This document shows positions 1 to 8,583 of a stretch of DNA of 17,109 nucleotides, one piece after another. Under the pieces are notes generated by a model that did no database searches, was not told the origin of the DNA, and saw only the letters and a program-made list of their open reading frames with translations. This DNA is from Alphaproteobacteria bacterium (GTDB lineage Bacteria > Pseudomonadota > Alphaproteobacteria > Caulobacterales > Maricaulaceae), in NCBI GenBank assembly GCA_030428405.1, contig JAUIEH010000015.1, positions 1 through 17,109 of the forward strand. The letters are read 5' to 3'. The stretch's first letter is position 1; every line of letters begins with the position of its first letter. Both the position numbers and the translations under genes were made by a program.

Positions 1-65
1 GGACGGTCTCGCTTGGTGGACGGAATAATGCAGGCGCTGGCGTAAGCGCCGGCGCGCGCACGCAA

Positions 66-881
66 TTGCGCGCAGCATTCGCGATCGAGCTCGTCCTGCT
101 CGTGGCGCTCGCTTTCCTCGGTGCGCGCATCGTCTGGTCGGGAGAGCCGCGCAGCGCGAGGCTCGATGCGCCGCGCGCACAGCGCGTCATTCCGGAACAA
201 GCTATCGCGGCGTCAGACTTGCGCGCAGATGCGCTCAACCCGTTCGGCGCGCGCCTGACGCCGACGGAGGCTGAGGCGGGCGCTGGCGAGGCGGGTTTCG
301 ATGAAGCGCCGATTTCCACGCTCGACCTGCAAGTGGTCGGCGTGCGCACGGCCACCGATCCCGCACACGCAACCGCCATTATCGCCGCGCCCGACAGCCG
401 TCAGCGCGTCTATCGCATCGGTGACGAAATCATCAACGGCGTCATCCTGCGCGCCGTCGAGTCCGACCGGGTCGTCGTTGCGCGCAACGGCGCGACCGAA
501 ATTCTGCCCTACGCCTCACGCCGCAACAGCCTGCTCAGTGATGCGTCAAGCCGCTCCGATATGGGCGACGAAACCGCCGCCGAGACGGGCGCGCCCGTCG
601 TGACCTCGGCCTCGGTTTCGGCGAGCGCGCTGGCCCAGTCCATCGCGGGTCGCGCACTGGAAGACGATGGCGGCGTTCGCGTTCAGCCGACGGGCTCCGG
701 CGAGGCCTTCGCTGCGGCCGGGTTTGTTTCCGGCGACGTAATTACCGCCGTAAACGGACAACGCATCACGAATGAAACGAGTTTGGCCGAGGCGCTGGCG
801 GGCGTTTCGGCCGGCGATGCAATCAGCGTGGACGTCCTTCGCGACGAGGTTCCGCGCGTCATAGAAATCTCTCTGGAGTGA
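66..881 (+). CDS. gspC: Type II secretion protein GspC (5' end uncertain)
   Basis: Inner-membrane T2SS component that links the platform to the periplasmic domains of the secretin GspD. The 271-residue product from TTG 66 has one membrane segment (about residues 5-24), a homology-region domain (about 84-150, around LDLQVVGVRTA) and a C-terminal PDZ domain (about 190-271, with FVSGDVITAVNGQRI). This short cytoplasmic tail, TM, HR and PDZ layout is typical of GspC. The frame stays open from TTG 66 back to the left edge of the window and TTG 66 has no clear ribosome site, so the real start may lie outside the window. The gene is first in the gsp operon, 7 nt before gspD. The family call is firm because of the domain order and the neighbours; the start is not. 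Confidence 0.87.
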   Translation: MRAAFAIELVLLVALAFLGARIVWSGEPRSARLDAPRAQRVIPEQAIAASDLRADALNPFGARLTPTEAEAGAGEAGFDEAPISTLDLQVVGVRTATDPAHATAIIAAPDSRQRVYRIGDEIINGVILRAVESDRVVVARNGATEILPYASRRNSLLSDASSRSDMGDETAAETGAPVVTSASVSASALAQSIAGRALEDDGGVRVQPTGSGEAFAAAGFVSGDVITAVNGQRITNETSLAEALAGVSAGDAISVDVLRDEVPRVIEISLE

Positions 882-888
882 GCCGGTC

Positions 889-2820
889 ATGACGAAGCTT
901 GCGACGAAATTGAACGACGCGTTGAAGGCGGCTCTCGTCGCGGCGCTATGCGCATTGGCGCTGGCCGCAGGCGCGCCGGCGCAAGATGAAGACGGCCACG
1001 TCATCAATCTGCGCGACGCCGACATCAACGCCTTCATCGAGGACGTCTCCTCGGTCACCGGCTACACCTTCATAGTGCATCCGGAGGTCAATGGCCGGGT
1101 GACGGTGTCCTCGCAAACGCCCTTGTCGCGCGAGGAAGTCTTCCAGGTGTTCTTGTCGACGCTGCGTGTGCAGGGCTTCACCGCCATTCCGACATCGAAC
1201 GGCGCTTACCGCATCGTGCCGGAAACGACAGGCGCGGTGGACGGCAGCTTTGTCGGCTCCTCCGGCCAGCCGGACGATCAGTTCGTCACCGAAGTGATGC
1301 AGCTGCGCCATTTTCCGGCGGACGAAGCCGCCCGCATGATCCAGCCGCTGATCAACCATCGCGGCCAGGTGACCGCCAATGGCGCGAATAATGTGCTCGT
1401 CATTGTGGACTATGCCGGCAATATCGGCCGTATACGTGAAATCGTCGCGGAGCTGGATCAGGACCGCTCCAGCATCCTGACCATTGCGCTTGAAAACGCT
1501 TCAGCGCGCGAGGTCGCGGAAGTCGTCAACGGCGTGAGCGGAGACGGCGCTGCGTCTGCGGAGATTTCGGCCGTCGCGCTGGAAAGCTCGAACTCGATCA
1601 TCCTGCGCGGCGATCACGCCGAGATCGCGCGGGCGCGCGCGCTGGTGCATGAACTCGACGTCGCGAGCGTGCCGACTGAGTCGTTGCGCGTCATCCATCT
1701 CGAACACGCTCAGGCCGCCGACATCGTGCCGACGCTGGAGGCGGTTGCGCGCTCCATGCGCCTGCGCGGGGAGGGCGAGGAGCTTTCCATTCCGTTCGAT
1801 GAGGGCACGAACTCCATCATCCTGACAGCGGACCCGCAAACGGTCGCTGCGCTCACCCAGGTCGTGCGCGAGCTGGACGTGCGCCGCGCTCAGGTGCTGG
1901 TCGAGGCGATCATCGTGGAAGTCTCCGACGATGTTGCGCGCGATCTCGGTCTTCAGTTCCTGGTCAGCGGCGGCGGCAATAGCTCCGTGCCGTTCGCGGC
2001 GACGAACTTCTCCCAATCCGCGCCCAATATTCTGGCGGCGACGGGCGCCGTGACGATCCGGGATGATGAGGGCGATCGCTCTGACGTGCTGCGCGATGTG
2101 GCGGTGAGTTCGCTGCTCGGCGCCAGCGGCGCGCTGATCGGCGGCGGCGGCACGTTCGACAATGGCGACGGCCTGTTCGGCGTCATTCTGAATGCGGTCG
2201 AAAACGACGCCAATTCGAACATTCTGTCCACGCCCTCGATCATGACGCTGGACAATGAGGAAGCTTCGATCCTGGTCGGCCAGGAAGTGCCGATCACGAC
2301 AGGCGAAGCGCTGGGTGCGGACAATTCCAACCCCTTCCGCACGATTGAGCGCCAGAATGTCGGCGTGATGTTGCGCGTGCGTCCGCAGATCAATTCGGGC
2401 GACGTCATTCAGCTCAATCTGCGTCAGGAGGTCTCCAGCGTCGCGGGCGTCGTCTCGCCGACCTTCGAGGAGCTTCTGCTCAATACGCGTGAGATCGAAA
2501 CAACCGTCATCGCGGATAACGGCGAAATCATCGTGCTCGGCGGTTTGATCGACGTGGCCGAGGAACTCGCCGATGAGCGCGTTCCCATTCTCGGCGACAT
2601 CCCTATTGTGGGCCGCGCATTTTCTTCCGAAACGCGTTCGCAGCGCCGTCGCAATCTCATGGTCTTCATCCGCTCCTCAATCGTGCGCGACCGCGCTGGC
2701 GCGCGCCGGGTTTCGGCTGGCAGCTATGCGAGTGTGATCGAAGACTCCGACGGAGAAACCGCACGCGGTTTCGATGCGCGTGTGGCCGACGCGCTTGGCG
2801 AATTGGGTCCGGGCGATTAA
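889..2820 (+). CDS. gspD: Type II secretion secretin GspD
   Basis: Forms the outer-membrane channel through which folded substrates leave the periplasm. The 643-residue product has a Sec signal peptide (about residues 1-31, cleavage near APA-Q). An N0 domain follows (about 36-105), then three repeated N1-N3 domains (about 127-336) and the secretin beta-barrel domain (about 340-595). The hallmark late secretin motif VPILGDIPIVG starts at residue 565. About 45 residues remain after the barrel, ending in an acidic, helical-looking tail that could be the site for a pilotin. A GGAG sequence inside the end of gspC sits about 9 nt before the ATG. Length and domain order fit a T2SS secretin rather than a type IV pilus PilQ, and the flanking gspC and gspE agree. 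Confidence 0.97.
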   Translation: MTKLATKLNDALKAALVAALCALALAAGAPAQDEDGHVINLRDADINAFIEDVSSVTGYTFIVHPEVNGRVTVSSQTPLSREEVFQVFLSTLRVQGFTAIPTSNGAYRIVPETTGAVDGSFVGSSGQPDDQFVTEVMQLRHFPADEAARMIQPLINHRGQVTANGANNVLVIVDYAGNIGRIREIVAELDQDRSSILTIALENASAREVAEVVNGVSGDGAASAEISAVALESSNSIILRGDHAEIARARALVHELDVASVPTESLRVIHLEHAQAADIVPTLEAVARSMRLRGEGEELSIPFDEGTNSIILTADPQTVAALTQVVRELDVRRAQVLVEAIIVEVSDDVARDLGLQFLVSGGGNSSVPFAATNFSQSAPNILAATGAVTIRDDEGDRSDVLRDVAVSSLLGASGALIGGGGTFDNGDGLFGVILNAVENDANSNILSTPSIMTLDNEEASILVGQEVPITTGEALGADNSNPFRTIERQNVGVMLRVRPQINSGDVIQLNLRQEVSSVAGVVSPTFEELLLNTREIETTVIADNGEIIVLGGLIDVAEELADERVPILGDIPIVGRAFSSETRSQRRRNLMVFIRSSIVRDRAGARRVSAGSYASVIEDSDGETARGFDARVADALGELGPGD

Positions 2821-2829
2821 GCGTTTCGC

Positions 2830-4353
2830 ATGCATGAGCCGCACACTGAGCCCGCGCGTCCGAACGCCCCGATGCTCTCCTATGCCTTCGCGAGGGAGCG
2901 GGGCGTGGTTGTGCTCGAAAGCGCGCCGCATCCGCGCGTCGGTTTGCGGCACGGCGCGAGCCCGCTCAGCCTGATTGAAGCGCGCCGCGTCCTCGGCGCT
3001 CCGTTCAGCGTCGAGCGTCTCGAATCGGGTGATTTCGACCGCCGTTTGTCGGAGCTTTATTCCGGCGGCGATCTGGGCTCGGCCGGCCTTGATGATGGTC
3101 TCGACGACGAGGGTTCGCTGGCGAGCCTGCTGGAGGGCATGCCCGAAGCCGCCGACCTGCTCGAAGCCAATGATGACGCGCCGATCATCCGGCTGATCAA
3201 CGCCATGATTGCGGAGGCCGTGCGCACGAAAGCTTCCGACATACATATCGAGCCGTATGAAGACCGTTTGGCCATTCGCTTCAGGGTCGACGGCGTCCTG
3301 CGCGAAATCGTCAGCCATTCGCGCAGGCTCGCGCCGCTGATCTCTTCGCGCGTCAAAGTGATGGCGCGTCTGGACATCGCAGAAAAGCGCCTGCCGCAGG
3401 ATGGCCGCGTCTCGCTCAGCTTCGGCGGGCGTGCAATCGACGTGCGCGTCTCGACCTTGCCCTCGCGCTTCGGCGAACGTGTCGTGATGCGTCTTCTGGA
3501 TAAGGACGATGCGCAGCTCGATCTCGACGAGCTTGGCATGGACGCCGACACGCTCGCTCGTTTCAAGCGGGCTCTGGCCGAGCCCAACGGCGTCATTCTC
3601 GCCACCGGCCCGACGGGCTCGGGCAAGACGACGACGCTTTACGCGGCGCTGACGCTGCTCAATGACGATGCGCGCAACATTCTCACCGTCGAGGACCCGA
3701 TCGAGTACGGACTTGACGGGGTTGGTCAGACGCAGGTCAACGCGAAGATCGGCATGAGCTTCGCGTCCGGCCTGCGCGCCATACTTCGTCAGGATCCGGA
3801 CATCGTCATGGTCGGCGAGGTGCGCGATGAAGAAACCGCGCGCATCGCCACGCAAGCGAGCCTGACCGGCCACCTGGTGTTATCGACCGTGCACACCAAC
3901 TCCGCCGTCGCCGCGGTCGCGCGTCTGCGCGATATGGGCATCGAGCCCTTCCTTTTGTCCTCGACACTGACCGCCGTTCTCGCCCAGCGCCTCGTGCGCC
4001 GGCTCTGCGAGACCTGCAAGGAGCCCTACGCCCCTGACGCCGCCGAGCTTCAGGCGCTCGACATGGCCGCGAGCGGAGACGATGTGCGCTTCTACAAGCC
4101 GCGTGGTTGTTCGGCCTGCAACAATACCGGCTATGCCGGCCGGCTCGGCATTTATGAGCTGATGTCCGTGGACGATGAAATTCGCCGTCTGATCCATGAC
4201 GATGCGCGCGAAGGCGACATCGCGCGCGCCGCATTCAAAGCCGCGGATAATCTCTTGAAGAACGGCGCGCGCCATGTGCGCGCAGGCCGCACATCCAGCG
4301 CGGAAGTGCTGCGTGTGTGTCGCGCCGGGGGCGACGGCGATGGCGGCGTTTGA
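2830..4353 (+). CDS. gspE: Type II secretion ATPase GspE
   Basis: Cytoplasmic hexameric ATPase that powers pseudopilus assembly, docking on GspL and GspF. The 507-residue protein has an N-terminal domain (about 1-110) and a RecA-like ATPase domain. In the ATPase domain, Walker A is at 260-267 (GPTGSGKT), the Asp box at 286-293 (TVEDPIEY), the Walker B region at about 322-333 (DPDIVMVGEVRD), and the His box runs from H348 to H355. The C-terminal metal-binding tetracysteine is complete: C393, C396, C427 and C430 (CETC and CSAC). These residues identify GspE rather than a PilT-type retraction ATPase. No strong ribosome site precedes the chosen ATG. Met15 (position 2872, MLSYAFARERG) is an alternative start that resembles the usual family N-terminus. 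The end overlaps gspF by 14 nt. Confidence 0.96.
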   Translation: MHEPHTEPARPNAPMLSYAFARERGVVVLESAPHPRVGLRHGASPLSLIEARRVLGAPFSVERLESGDFDRRLSELYSGGDLGSAGLDDGLDDEGSLASLLEGMPEAADLLEANDDAPIIRLINAMIAEAVRTKASDIHIEPYEDRLAIRFRVDGVLREIVSHSRRLAPLISSRVKVMARLDIAEKRLPQDGRVSLSFGGRAIDVRVSTLPSRFGERVVMRLLDKDDAQLDLDELGMDADTLARFKRALAEPNGVILATGPTGSGKTTTLYAALTLLNDDARNILTVEDPIEYGLDGVGQTQVNAKIGMSFASGLRAILRQDPDIVMVGEVRDEETARIATQASLTGHLVLSTVHTNSAVAAVARLRDMGIEPFLLSSTLTAVLAQRLVRRLCETCKEPYAPDAAELQALDMAASGDDVRFYKPRGCSACNNTGYAGRLGIYELMSVDDEIRRLIHDDAREGDIARAAFKAADNLLKNGARHVRAGRTSSAEVLRVCRAGGDGDGGV

Positions 4354-5566
4354 ATATCTTGCGCTCAGCCCCGAGGGCAAACAGACGCGCGGCGTGGTCG
4401 CCGCGGATACGGCGCGCGCGGCGCGCCGAGAACTGAAAGAACGCCGCTTCACGCTGCTGGAGCTGCGCGAGACCGCCGAGGAGAAAGCTGAAGCGGGCGC
4501 CGGCGCGGTCAAGCTTGGACGCGGCGCGGGCCTGTCGGATGGCGACCGCGTGCTCATCACGCGCCAGCTCGCCATGCTGATTGGCGCGGGCCTGCCTGTT
4601 GAAGAGGCGCTCAACGCCATTGCTCAGCAGGCGCACAAACGCCCGGTGCGCCGGGTTCTGCTTCAGTTGCGCTCGAGCGTGACGGAGGGCTTCCGGCTTT
4701 CCGACGCCCTGGCGAAGCACGCCCGCGCCTTTGGGCCGCTATATCGCTCCATGGTGGCGGCGGGCGAGGCGGCGGGAGAGCTGGGCGCGGTGTTGTCGCG
4801 TCTGGCCGATCTGCTTGAGCAATCGCAAAAGACCAGACGCAAGATCCAGGCGGCGGTCGCTTATCCGTGCGTGCTCGCGGTGGTCGCGACTTTCATCGTC
4901 ACAGCACTGATGGTGTTCGTCGTGCCGCGCGTGGTTGAGCAATTCGACACGCTGGACCAGAACCTGCCTCTTCTGACTTCGGCCGTCATCGCGGTTTCAG
5001 AGTTCCTGCGCAGCTACGGCTTCATCGTGTTTGGCGCGCTGGTCCTGAGCGTCATCGCCTTCGGGCGCGCTTTGAGCTTCGAGCCAGCGAAGCGCGCCGT
5101 GGACGGATTTATCCTTAGGGTTCCTGGCCTGGGCGCTTATCTTCGCGGCGCTTCGGCGGCGCGTTTCGCGCGCACATTCGGCGCTTTGCTGGAAGCCGGC
5201 GTGCCCGTGATCGAAAGCCTGCAGGCGGCCAAGAACACCATCTCCAATCTCGTGATGCGCGACGCCATCGATGCGATGAGCGACGCCGTGCGCAAGGGCG
5301 GCGGGCTAAGCTCGGCCATGCTGGCGACCAAAGCGTTTCCGCCGCTTTTGCCTTTCGTTGCTGCCAGCGGTGAGCGCTCGGGCGAGCTTGGCGCCATGTT
5401 TGAGAAGGGTGCGGATTATCTCGAGAACGAGACCGAGTCCTCCACCGCCGTCGCGCTCAACCTGCTCGAGCCCTTCATCATTATCGTCATGGGCGGCGCG
5501 GTCGCGCTGATCGTGTTGTCGATCATGTTGCCCATTCTTCAGCTTAACTCCCTGGCGCTCTCCTGA
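4340..5566 (+). CDS. gspF: Type II secretion inner-membrane platform protein GspF
   Basis: Polytopic core of the inner-membrane platform that couples GspE to pseudopilin insertion. From ATG 4340 the product is 408 residues, the normal family length, and begins MAAFEYLALSPEGK, the typical GspF opening. Two repeated cytoplasmic T2SSF domains lie at about 68-190 and 273-395, with matching cores LAMLIGAGLPVEEAL and FGALLEAGVPVIESL. Membrane segments are at about 173-196, 226-243 and 377-400. The frame is open further back to an ATG at 4274, but that would add a Cys-rich stretch with no family counterpart inside gspE. A purine-rich GGGGGCGACGG precedes ATG 4340. The gene overlaps the end of gspE by 14 nt, suggesting translational coupling. 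Confidence 0.95.
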   Translation: MAAFEYLALSPEGKQTRGVVAADTARAARRELKERRFTLLELRETAEEKAEAGAGAVKLGRGAGLSDGDRVLITRQLAMLIGAGLPVEEALNAIAQQAHKRPVRRVLLQLRSSVTEGFRLSDALAKHARAFGPLYRSMVAAGEAAGELGAVLSRLADLLEQSQKTRRKIQAAVAYPCVLAVVATFIVTALMVFVVPRVVEQFDTLDQNLPLLTSAVIAVSEFLRSYGFIVFGALVLSVIAFGRALSFEPAKRAVDGFILRVPGLGAYLRGASAARFARTFGALLEAGVPVIESLQAAKNTISNLVMRDAIDAMSDAVRKGGGLSSAMLATKAFPPLLPFVAASGERSGELGAMFEKGADYLENETESSTAVALNLLEPFIIIVMGGAVALIVLSIMLPILQLNSLALS

Positions 5567-5597
5567 GCATCAGCCAACGCAAGGACGCAATAGCGCG

Positions 5598-6059
5598 ATG
5601 TCGAACCAAATCCACGCCGAAATGCGCCGGGCGCGCGCCGACGCCGGCTTCTCTCTCACCGAAGTCATGGTCACGATTTTGATCATCGGGCTGATGTCGA
5701 CCATCGTGCTCATCAACGTCCTGCCTGCGCGCGATCAGGCCGCCGCTCAGCGCGTCAGCGCTGACCTCAATCAGATCGACAGCGCGCTCAACCGCTTCAA
5801 TATCGACATGGGCGGCTATCCCACGACCGAGCAGGGGCTCGAGGCGCTGGTCGAAGTTCCCGAAGGTCATGCGCGTGCGGACCGTTATCCCGAAGGCGGC
5901 TATCTGCGTCGGCTGTCGGATGACCCCTGGGGCAATGCTTACCGCTATGTCCGTCCGGGCGAGGACGACCGGCCTTATGATCTGTTCTCCACGGGCGCGG
6001 ACGGCGAGATTGGCGGCGAGGACATGGACGCCGACATCAGCTTCTGGGAGCTTAATTGA
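5598..6059 (+). CDS. gspG: Major pseudopilin GspG
   Basis: Main subunit of the periplasmic pseudopilus that pushes substrates through GspD. The 153-residue preprotein has a 17-residue leader ending in Ala-Gly, then the class III prepilin motif FSLTEV, with Phe18 at +1 and Glu22 at +5, followed by a hydrophobic helix (about 18-40). The segment GGYPTTEQGLEAL and the C-terminal DPWGNAY...YDLFSTGADGEIGG...DADISFW are diagnostic of GspG; the acidic end is the known calcium-binding region. AAGGA about 13 nt upstream of the ATG could serve as the ribosome site. It follows gspF by 31 nt, one of the few real gaps in the operon. It needs a prepilin peptidase (GspO/PilD) that is not encoded in this window. 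Confidence 0.97.
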   Translation: MSNQIHAEMRRARADAGFSLTEVMVTILIIGLMSTIVLINVLPARDQAAAQRVSADLNQIDSALNRFNIDMGGYPTTEQGLEALVEVPEGHARADRYPEGGYLRRLSDDPWGNAYRYVRPGEDDRPYDLFSTGADGEIGGEDMDADISFWELN

Positions 6060-6586
6060 TCCCAGCCCGGCGCAGGGGCGAAGCCGGCCTGTCGCTCGTC
6101 GAAGTCATGACGGCGCTGCTGGTCATCGGGCTCGCTACGTCGATGGTGGTGATCGCGTTTCCGCAACGCGCGGCGTTGGTCGAGGAGAGCGCGAACGCGT
6201 TCGCCGCACAGCTCGTCGCGGCGGCCGATACGGCCATTGCGGGCGGCCAGCCGGTCGGCGTCTTTCTCGATGCGGAGGGTTATCGCTTCGCGCGCCGAAC
6301 TGGTCCGGAGTGGATGACGATCCGCGAAGACCGGACCTTGCGCCCGCGCGACTGGCCTGAAGGCGTTGAGGCCGAATTGCTCCGCGCTGGCGGCCCCGCA
6401 GGCGCAGGCCGCATGAGCGATCTGAGCCAGCAGCAAATGCCCGCTCTACCGCAAATCCGCTTCGACCCGACCGGCGCAGCCAACGCTGCTGCGATCGAAC
6501 TCATGGCGGAAGGCGCAACCCGTATGGTTCGCATTTCCGAGGATGGCGGGGTCGCCGTGATCGATGAGGCGGCGGGCGATGGCTAG
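6056..6586 (+). CDS. gspH: Minor pseudopilin GspH
   Basis: Minor pseudopilin thought to join the tip complex to the GspG shaft. The 176-residue product begins at TTG 6056, whose bases overlap the gspG stop as TTGA. The first in-frame ATG (6107) lies after the prepilin motif, so it cannot be the start. The leader is 11 residues (MIPARRRGEAG), followed by LSLVEV with Leu12 at +1 and Glu16 at +5, then a hydrophobic helix. Leu at +1 is less usual than Phe. The rest, including LDAEGYRFARRTGPEWM and a late FDPTGAANAAAIEL segment, fits the GspH/FimT fold, as does its place between gspG and gspI. Confidence 0.9.
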   Translation: MIPARRRGEAGLSLVEVMTALLVIGLATSMVVIAFPQRAALVEESANAFAAQLVAAADTAIAGGQPVGVFLDAEGYRFARRTGPEWMTIREDRTLRPRDWPEGVEAELLRAGGPAGAGRMSDLSQQQMPALPQIRFDPTGAANAAAIELMAEGATRMVRISEDGGVAVIDEAAGDG

Positions 6587-6971
6587 TCGCACAGCTTCAT
6601 CTGTGCGGGGCCGTCGGGAAGCGGGTTTCACGCTCCTGGAGGCCGTCGTCGCGCTGGGCGTCTTCGCCATGGCGGCGCTCGCCTTGCTTCGGATGAATAC
6701 GGAGAATATCCGCGCACAAGGCGCGCTGGAAACAAGCGCGCTGGCGCGCATGGTTGCCGAGAACGAGCTCGCGCTCGCGCTGGCGGACCGCACGCGCTCC
6801 CAGCGCGGCGTGTTTGAAGGCGAGGCCGAGCTTGCGGGGCGCGACTGGGTTTGGCTGCGCACAGTAGCGCCGACAGCAGACCCCGACATTGACCGCATTC
6901 AGATCGTTGTGCGCGCTGAAGGCTCTGAGCGGACGTCGGCTGAGCTGGTCGGCTTTCGGGGACGGCGCTAA
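6579..6971 (+). CDS. gspI: Minor pseudopilin GspI
   Basis: Minor pseudopilin that nucleates the pseudopilus tip with GspJ and GspK. From ATG 6579 the product is 130 residues with a 16-residue leader, then FTLLEAVVALGVFA: Phe17 at +1 and Glu21 at +5. The later segment NELALALADRTRSQRGVFEGEAELAGRDW is a typical GspI body. An earlier in-frame ATG at 6564 would add five residues (MRRRA). I chose 6579 because GAGG about 9 nt before it is a good ribosome site and the overlap with gspH is then only 8 nt. The stop overlaps the gspJ start as TAATG. The family call is firm; the exact start is less so. Confidence 0.91.
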   Translation: MASRTASSVRGRREAGFTLLEAVVALGVFAMAALALLRMNTENIRAQGALETSALARMVAENELALALADRTRSQRGVFEGEAELAGRDWVWLRTVAPTADPDIDRIQIVVRAEGSERTSAELVGFRGRR

Positions 6972-7585
6972 TGGCGCGCGAGGCGGGCATATCGCTTCTG
7001 GAGACGCTGGTTGCGCTCTTCGTCATCGCGACCGTGTCGGCGGCGGGTGCGCAGATTCTAAACACCACCATGGCCGGACGCGCCCAGTTTGATGACGCGA
7101 TGACGCGCATTCGCGATCTGGAGCTGGCGCGCGCGGTCATTCGCGACGATCTCAGTCAGCTCGCGCGGCGCGCAAGCCGCGACGTGCACGGAGAACGCCG
7201 CGACTATATCTTTTTCGGCGGCGGCGACGGCGAGACTTCGCCGCTTCTCGCATTCTCGCGTCACGGCTGGGAGAATATCGGCGGCGCGGAGGCGCGCGGC
7301 TCGCTGGTCTATGTCGAATATTGGCTGGAGGACGGCGCGCTCGTTCGCGTCTCACCGAACCGGGTGGACCCTGCGCGTGCGGAGCAAGTCGAGCGGCGCA
7401 TTCTCCTGACGGGACTTGAAGGCGCGCGCGCGGAGTTTCTCACCCGCGGATCATGGTCAAGTTTCGCGCAGACGCCGCTTGAAGACGTGTTTGGCCAGGC
7501 CTTTCCCGACATGGTCTCGCTCGACCTGGAGCTCGACGATATCGGCGCGGTCGCTCAGAACTTTCTCGTGGCGCCGGCGCGATGA
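6971..7585 (+). CDS. gspJ: Minor pseudopilin GspJ
   Basis: Minor pseudopilin of the GspI-J-K tip complex. The 204-residue product has a very short leader of six residues (MAREAG) before ISLLETLVALFVIA, with Ile7 at +1 and Glu11 at +5. Ile at +1 departs from the common Phe/Met. The body carries the usual GspJ features: RAVIRDDLSQLARRASRD after the helix, a LLAFSRHGWEN segment, and EARGSLVYVEYWLEDGALVRV. The ATG shares its A with the gspI TAA stop, and the end overlaps gspK by ATGA, so translation of I-J-K is probably coupled. This matches their 1:1:1 complex in characterised systems. Confidence 0.93.
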   Translation: MAREAGISLLETLVALFVIATVSAAGAQILNTTMAGRAQFDDAMTRIRDLELARAVIRDDLSQLARRASRDVHGERRDYIFFGGGDGETSPLLAFSRHGWENIGGAEARGSLVYVEYWLEDGALVRVSPNRVDPARAEQVERRILLTGLEGARAEFLTRGSWSSFAQTPLEDVFGQAFPDMVSLDLELDDIGAVAQNFLVAPAR

Positions 7586-8583
7586 GAAGGGCCCCGAAAT
7601 CTCCGCTAGCGCGCGAACGCGGCGCCGCCTTGATCATGACGCTGATGATCGTGGCGATCATGTCCATAGTCGCCATGGGCGCGCTTGAGCGTCTGAGCAT
7701 CGCCGCGCGCCGCGGCGCCAATGTCGCTGAGCGCGATCAGGCGATCTGGTATCTCATCGGCGCTGAGGAGCTTGCGCGCCAGACCTTGCGGCGCTCGCAT
7801 GTGCTCGACCATTTCCGCACGACATTGGAGCAGCCCTGGGCGGTGGGCGCGATTTCTTTCGAGATTGAGGACGGCCGCATCGAGGCCGAGCTGATCGAGC
7901 GCTCGAACTGCTTCAATCTAAATTCGCTGGCGCGCGATTTGGGGCGCGACGGTTTCCCTGTGAATGACGCCGCCATCGCGCAACTCGCCCAGCTATTGCG
8001 GCTGCTCGATTTTGACGGCGCGAGCGCGGTCAGTTTCGCAAATGCGGCGGCTGACTGGATCGACCTTGATGAGGCGCCGCGCTCCGGCGGGGCTGAGGAT
8101 TTCGACTATGTGACCGCCGCACCGCCTTATCGCGCCGCCAACTGGGCCTTCACCGAGGTCGACGAAGCGCGCGCGCTTGCAGGCTGGAGCGAAGGCATGC
8201 ATCGGCGCGCGCGGCGCTTTCTCTGCGCCTTGCCGCAGACGGATGCCGTGCGCATCAACGTCAACACGCTGCGGCCGGAAGATGCGCCCGTTCTGGCGAT
8301 GATATTCGGCGGCCAGCTCTCGGCGCGCGAGGCGCGCGAAATCATCGAGGACCGTCCGGCCGGCGGCTGGGATGAGCTTGAGGAGTTCTGGGAGCTGCCC
8401 GCATTCGCCGACATGAACGTCACCGAGGAAATGCGCGGTCAAACGGCGTTGCGATCATCTTATTTTGAGTTAGAAGCCCGGGTGTATTACCGCGGCGGAT
8501 ATGTCGAGGGCCGCACGCTCTTTCGATATGAGACCGACGGGGACGCCGAACGCGTGCGCCGCCGGTTCGGAGCAGATTTTTGA
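7582..8583 (+). CDS. gspK: Minor pseudopilin GspK
   Basis: Largest minor pseudopilin, which caps the pseudopilus tip. The 333-residue product has a 14-residue leader (ending RERG) and then AALIMTLMIVAIMSIV. Position +5 is Met19 instead of Glu, as is known for GspK, which heads the assembly and needs no Glu5 pairing. Family hallmarks are visible: CFNLNSL with C110, an acidic calcium-site region DWIDLDEAPRSGGAEDFDY (about 158-176), PPYRAANWAFTEVDE, and FLCALP with C215, which may pair with C110. The start overlaps gspJ by ATGA and the stop overlaps gspL by TTGA. Confidence 0.96.
   Translation: MRRAPKSPLARERGAALIMTLMIVAIMSIVAMGALERLSIAARRGANVAERDQAIWYLIGAEELARQTLRRSHVLDHFRTTLEQPWAVGAISFEIEDGRIEAELIERSNCFNLNSLARDLGRDGFPVNDAAIAQLAQLLRLLDFDGASAVSFANAAADWIDLDEAPRSGGAEDFDYVTAAPPYRAANWAFTEVDEARALAGWSEGMHRRARRFLCALPQTDAVRINVNTLRPEDAPVLAMIFGGQLSAREAREIIEDRPAGGWDELEEFWELPAFADMNVTEEMRGQTALRSSYFELEARVYYRGGYVEGRTLFRYETDGDAERVRRRFGADF

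Noticed and set aside
1..45. Possible end of an upstream gene (frame ending TAA at 43-45, or another ending TAA at 26-28)
   Set aside because: Too short to recognise any protein, and both frames compete with an open gspC frame over the same bases.
2677..3873. Long minus-strand open frame (398 codons) opposite gspD/gspE
   Set aside because: It lies antisense to the conserved GspE ATPase, is rich in Arg/Asp/His as shadow frames in GC-rich DNA are, and shows no domain.
4274..4339. Upstream extension of gspF to ATG 4274
   Set aside because: The extra 22 residues lie inside gspE and have no GspF counterpart, while ATG 4340 gives the exact family start MAAFEYLA with a purine-rich site before it.
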